From positions 1 to 26,384 of IMG/VR virus record IMGVR_UViG_3300005613_000357: a stretch of 26,384 nucleotides of DNA, one strand, 5' to 3'. The notes below the pieces were generated by a model. That model was not told the origin of the DNA. It did not search any database and worked only from the letters and a program-made list of their open reading frames with translations. Source of the DNA: a virus. The position numbers and the translations under genes were made by a program. Below, piece after piece: positions 24,801 to 26,384 of this stretch; position 1 is the stretch's first letter, and the number at the start of each line of letters is the position of its first letter.

Positions 24801-26329
24801 TTTAAAAATGCAGTTGCCCCACTATTTGCACCTTTAATAAAAGTTGGTGTAGATAATGTTGTTGCCTGATTTAAAGTAATATTTGTAAATGTTTGAATAT
24901 CAAAAAGTGAAATATCCCACTGATTAATATTTGAATTTGTAGAGTCATAAGAACCAGAATTTAATCTAAAATCATAAACTCTAGCAAGACCAATTTCTTT
25001 TCCTGGGGCAGTTTCTGAGTTCAAACCAACCCTACTGTCTCTTAAACTTACAAAATAGGTATTTCCAATGCCTATAGTTGGTGTCCTATAAACACGGTTT
25101 ACCTTTAAAGTAGCACCCGTATTGTAGATGAGTGCTTGATTTTCAATTGTTCTAGTTGTTCTTGGTTTTTCTACATCAATAAAAGTTGGAGATGTAGTTT
25201 CGATTTCATATCCACGAACAAATGCTTTTCCCGGAGAAATTTTGTAAATTGCTAGATCGTCAGATGGAGTTCCTCCACTTGGAGTAAACTGTCCAGCATT
25301 AAATAATCCTCTATTTCCTAAATTGTTATTTAAAGAGTTTACAATAGAAACATCAAATGGAGACACATAGTAATCTCCAGATTCTGCATAGGTTCTTCTT
25401 GCAAGAGTGTCTGTAATGTCTTCATATCCAACTCCACCACCAAGAGTTCCTCTTGTAGAAGTTTTTGTTCTCAATATTCCATCGACAACTGTTGCAAGTT
25501 CGATGAAACTGGTGTCATCAAAATCAGTCAGAGGTTTTTTAAATAAACTCACACTAATTTTTAATCTATCTGCTCCAGGTGCAGAATAGTTATTGTATCC
25601 CTGAGAATTATCATTTAAACTTTCATCTAAATCTGCATTTATAATCTCTTCACTCACAAACAATCCTATTCTATAACTTGGATTACTTGTATATTGATCA
25701 AGAATCAAAGTTTCTTTATTGACATTTATGAAGTTTCCTCTAATAAAATAAACACCATTTTCTATTTGGAAAGCTGATCCAGTTGCTGCTGCATTATTTG
25801 CAAGAGTCGTTGCAAAAGGAGCTCCCGCTTCAATAACAGAATTACCTAGAAGACCAGATGTAATCAATTCACTACAAATCAACTCTTCTCCATCAGAAAA
25901 TATTTGAGTTGAATTGTTTTGAGTGCTAGAACCAAGATAACTGATATACAGTGTAAGATTTCCTCTTTCCGAATCTTCTGGTAGCAAAATTGAATCTACA
26001 TATGCAGTTACACCAGAAGTTTGTCCGGTAATTCTTGTTCCTTGTAACTGATCGGCATATGCAGATACTGGAACTCCTTGATAATTATTGTTTAACTGGA
26101 CGCAATAATAGAGTTGAGAGTATCCAGTATTTCCTGGAATTACTTTTGCTCCCTCTTTAAAAAAGTGTTGACCAAATTTTTCAATTTGGTTTTGCAGTAT
26201 GGATTGTAAAGTCGTTAACTCTCTTGCCTGAACAGGATATCCTGGTTTAAATAATACTCTATGATAATCATTAGCAGGATCAAAATCGTCAAAGTATGGC
26301 GATACGTTGAGGTTAGTTTGTTGTGGCAT
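18809..26329 (-). CDS. Giant 2506-aa DUF4815-type virion structural protein
   Basis: 2506 residues, the largest gene here (28% of the window). The N-terminus (NVSPYFDDFDP, VLFKPGYPVQARELTTLQSI, QIEKFGQHFFKEGAKVIPG) is a DUF4815 domain as found in marine phage structural proteins; it also holds a late AFVRGYEIE block near residue 370. Small beta modules with GxTSGxxA occur at ~107, 505, 890 and 1563. A helical block with LEHKRYRMIDIKQLENRIKNLEYY lies near 1140. A Gly/Thr-rich hinge (WINGGSGGPAERVERTTTTTIEE) is at ~1370. A domain beginning DPLAQSFLVEDDTG is near 1690, and a GGSGYQVGD module like that of gp14 is near 1975. The end is strand-rich. There is no transmembrane segment or signal peptide. 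A tail fibre, baseplate or tail-side adhesin function is likely. The ATG lies six bases after the upstream gene's stop. Confidence 0.93.
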   Translation of the reverse strand: MPQQTNLNVSPYFDDFDPANDYHRVLFKPGYPVQARELTTLQSILQNQIEKFGQHFFKEGAKVIPGNTGYSQLYYCVQLNNNYQGVPVSAYADQLQGTRITGQTSGVTAYVDSILLPEDSERGNLTLYISYLGSSTQNNSTQIFSDGEELICSELITSGLLGNSVIEAGAPFATTLANNAAATGSAFQIENGVYFIRGNFINVNKETLILDQYTSNPSYRIGLFVSEEIINADLDESLNDNSQGYNNYSAPGADRLKISVSLFKKPLTDFDDTSFIELATVVDGILRTKTSTRGTLGGGVGYEDITDTLARRTYAESGDYYVSPFDVSIVNSLNNNLGNRGLFNAGQFTPSGGTPSDDLAIYKISPGKAFVRGYEIETTSPTFIDVEKPRTTRTIENQALIYNTGATLKVNRVYRTPTIGIGNTYFVSLRDSRVGLNSETAPGKEIGLARVYDFRLNSGSYDSTNSNINQWDISLFDIQTFTNITLNQATTLSTPTFIKGANSGATAFLKDSVTAGVALTVYEKTGTFVPNEKLIFNGIEDGRIAIAVTEHGISKVKSLYGTTDGVIGINTFSADVIQSVSSRIGIATVSAFSGGISTIRSSNESFPGTLVKIGDLVRYSDLSRSADPITAKVISIASNSINVSGVTTVTGVTSGELPGSNLDVTDLRILTTRLEESTDNTLFTRLPKGNISNVDLTDAYLTIRKTFTVNISGNQITTGTLPTAGDNEVFLPFASNRYSLIRSDGNTEVLTADKFDFGSGSTCQIRNLGSNDTGATLVTTLRKSKPKTKIKNINKVNSVIIDKSKYSGSGVGATTLNDGLTYGNYPYGTRVQDEIISLNVPDIVEIHGIFESADTSNPSAPRMTLAALNSPTTTTSDLVLGELLIGQASGAVAILAEKNSDSVVSFVYKNQIEFREGETVTFQNSNVTGTITSINSLSFEISSNYTFSSGQEKSFYDYGFIKRKTDSEEPSKKLKVYFSSGFYDSTDDGDITTVNSYNNFNYAREIKAIDGIQNSDIIDIRPRVSNFTTSAGSRSPLEFLGRSFNQSGNSSTNILASNESILIDFSYYLGRIDRVFLTKDGKFQVKYGTPSDKPEKPVHVDDALEIATISLPPYLYNNSQAVIEFLEHKRYRMIDIKQLENRIKNLEYYTSLSLLETNTANLFVPDADGLNRFKSGFFVDNFNSFKPQDSLVPFNNSIDRKRKELRPKHYTNSVDLIPGPVVNIDPNDDLAFAPVEGNNVRKQNDVITLDYAEVEWLKQSFATRSESVTPFLISFWQGTLELTPSSDNWVDTTRLTAKVIQAEGNYAETMADAARTLNVDPQTGFAPIVWDSWTTNWTGTDVTTSTRTRTESNSTTFGRGGWINGGSGGPAERVERTTTTTIEEQLKTTVQNGVESRNGLRTIVVEDFERTSVGDRVVSRDIIANMRSRNIQFVSKRVKPLTRLYAFFDGNDVTKYCVPKLLEISMTNGTFQVGETVEGTVIRTGLNQNTTNTTPSITFRVAQSNHREGPYDSPTITFPENPYNGTVLPANYSSTSTLLNIDTFSLSNEPQGQYYGWVESGMVLTGQTSGAQATITNLRLVSDLSATLIGSFYIPDPNNINHPKFETGTKVFTLVNDIDNDQNAATTVAEEAYTAAGTLETVQENIISIRNARIEQKQEFEERNVNRTLGTQVVSSRVIGQSSSERTIGWYDPLAQSFLVEDDTGVFLTKCEVFFRSKDDMDIPVVFQLRTMENGFPTQKVLPFSEIVLDPGDVQTSADGSVATTFEFKAPVYLEGGNNEYAICLASNSTKYSVYISRIGENDLLSDTFISNQPYLGSLFKSQNASTWEPSQWEDLKFTLYRADFLESGSVEFYSPELTEGNNQIPTLMPDSLVFNSRKIRVGLGTTIADSGFVNGNTFSQQGTNATGNLVGTAGSATSNLTITNAGIGYTPNSGGFTFSGVNLVTISGNGRGATANVTINNGVAVAATVASGGSGYQVGDVLGITTIGVSSVGRNARFSVVSIGMTSELILDNVQGEFIVGSANTIFYTNSSGITTELNYSNGGDVQISAINVDSDGLHVKVNHQNHGMYFDNNLVKISGAQSDIKPTKLSAAYDVGSVGAISVDSSANFSTFENVGVGTTNVGLIRIGNEIIEYTNVSGNTIGGNIVRGVNPKTYPVGTPVYKYELNSVSLARINKTHDLSDVTISNPITFDSYHIKLDMSEKYNVNNDDRSDDSGYPKLYVGQTKSTGGYEIKASQNMPFEIITPSVQNITVRGTNLTAEVRTTTGQSLSGNEIPFIDAGFESVALNKSNYLETPRIICSKVNEDVQLTNIPGNKSMNLRLFLNTTDTRLSPVIDAQRVSTILTSNRVNSIISDYATDSRVNGIFTDPTACQYISKEIVLENPASSLKILLSAHINENNDIRAFYAISDKQGFEPIFEPFPGYENLNSRGQVISPENNNGQSDVFVPKTNFKGFEGETLEYREYTFTADQLPSFRSYKIKIVMTSTDQVYVPRMKDLRVIALA

Positions 26330-26335
26330 AATTCT

Positions 26336-26384
26336 TTAGAACTGCAAAATGACTTTGATATCTTCTTTTTGGTTTGATGATCTA
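26336..26384 (-). CDS. C-terminal end of an upstream gene (partial)
   Basis: On the minus strand, one frame entering from the window edge is open for 15 codons and ends in a TAA at 26338-26336, six bases before the giant gene's ATG. It encodes a fragment ending KEDIKVILQF. Endings of this type are, as I recall, common in cyanophage virion proteins of this region, but the fragment is too short to identify the gene. The tight six-base spacing fits the packing of the rest of the cluster. Confidence 0.5.
   Translation of the reverse strand, partial: RSSNQKEDIKVILQF

Noticed and set aside
1-26384. tRNA genes, integrase, attachment sites, insertion sequences or host metabolic genes
   Set aside because: None was found; the window is filled by virion and packaging genes with very short gaps.

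Overview
The window is a segment of the virion-morphogenesis cluster of a T4-like tailed phage (myovirus morphology). Gene content and wording of the proteins (portal, sheath, tube, neck, terminase and scaffold orthologues of T4 with long beta-rich additions, plus a DUF4815-type giant protein) point to the marine cyanophage/pelagiphage branch of the T4 superfamily. The base composition is AT-rich. No host-derived metabolic gene and no tRNA is visible, so the host (Synechococcus, Prochlorococcus or SAR11-like) cannot be fixed from this stretch alone.

All genes are on the minus strand, so the transcriptional order runs from base 26384 down to 1: end of an upstream gene (26384-26336), a 2506-aa giant structural protein (26329-18809), three small genes (75, 60 and 128 aa), neck gp13 (18009-17164), neck gp14 with a long beta-repeat insertion (17159-15735), tail terminator gp15 (15689-14691), small terminase gp16 (14691-14254), a five-gene accessory block (624, 51, 585, 110 and 454 aa; 14209-8726), large terminase gp17 (8715-7072), a small CxxC protein, sheath gp18 (6765-4567), tube gp19 (4529-3939), portal gp20 (3904-2240), a gp67-like core peptide, a 184-aa beta-rich protein where T4 has gp68, protease gp21 (1433-783) and scaffold gp22 (736 to beyond base 1). 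Packing is very tight: no gene-free stretch reaches 100 bases, and most junctions are ATGA, TAATG or TGATG overlaps or gaps of a few bases. The few wider gaps (25-80 bases) nearly all contain a T4-type late promoter (TATAAATA/TAATAAATA) just upstream of the next gene, often overlapping the previous stop codon.

Together the genes build the head (gp20 portal initiator, gp67/gp22 core, gp21 maturation protease), fill it (gp16/gp17 packaging motor), close it (gp13/gp14 neck) and build and cap the contractile tail (gp18, gp19, gp15). The least understood part is the block that separates gp16 from gp17. It holds a coiled-coil fibre-like protein with KYYD repeats, a Cys/basic mosaic protein containing a DUF192 domain, two small proteins beginning MK(S/T)F-x-x-F, and a putative virion protein. 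The 110-aa protein of this block starts almost exactly like the capsid-targeting sequence of T4 internal head proteins and ends that segment in a plausible gp21 cleavage site. This makes the block a candidate source of proteins packaged in the head and delivered with the DNA. That is an inference from sequence and is not shown here.
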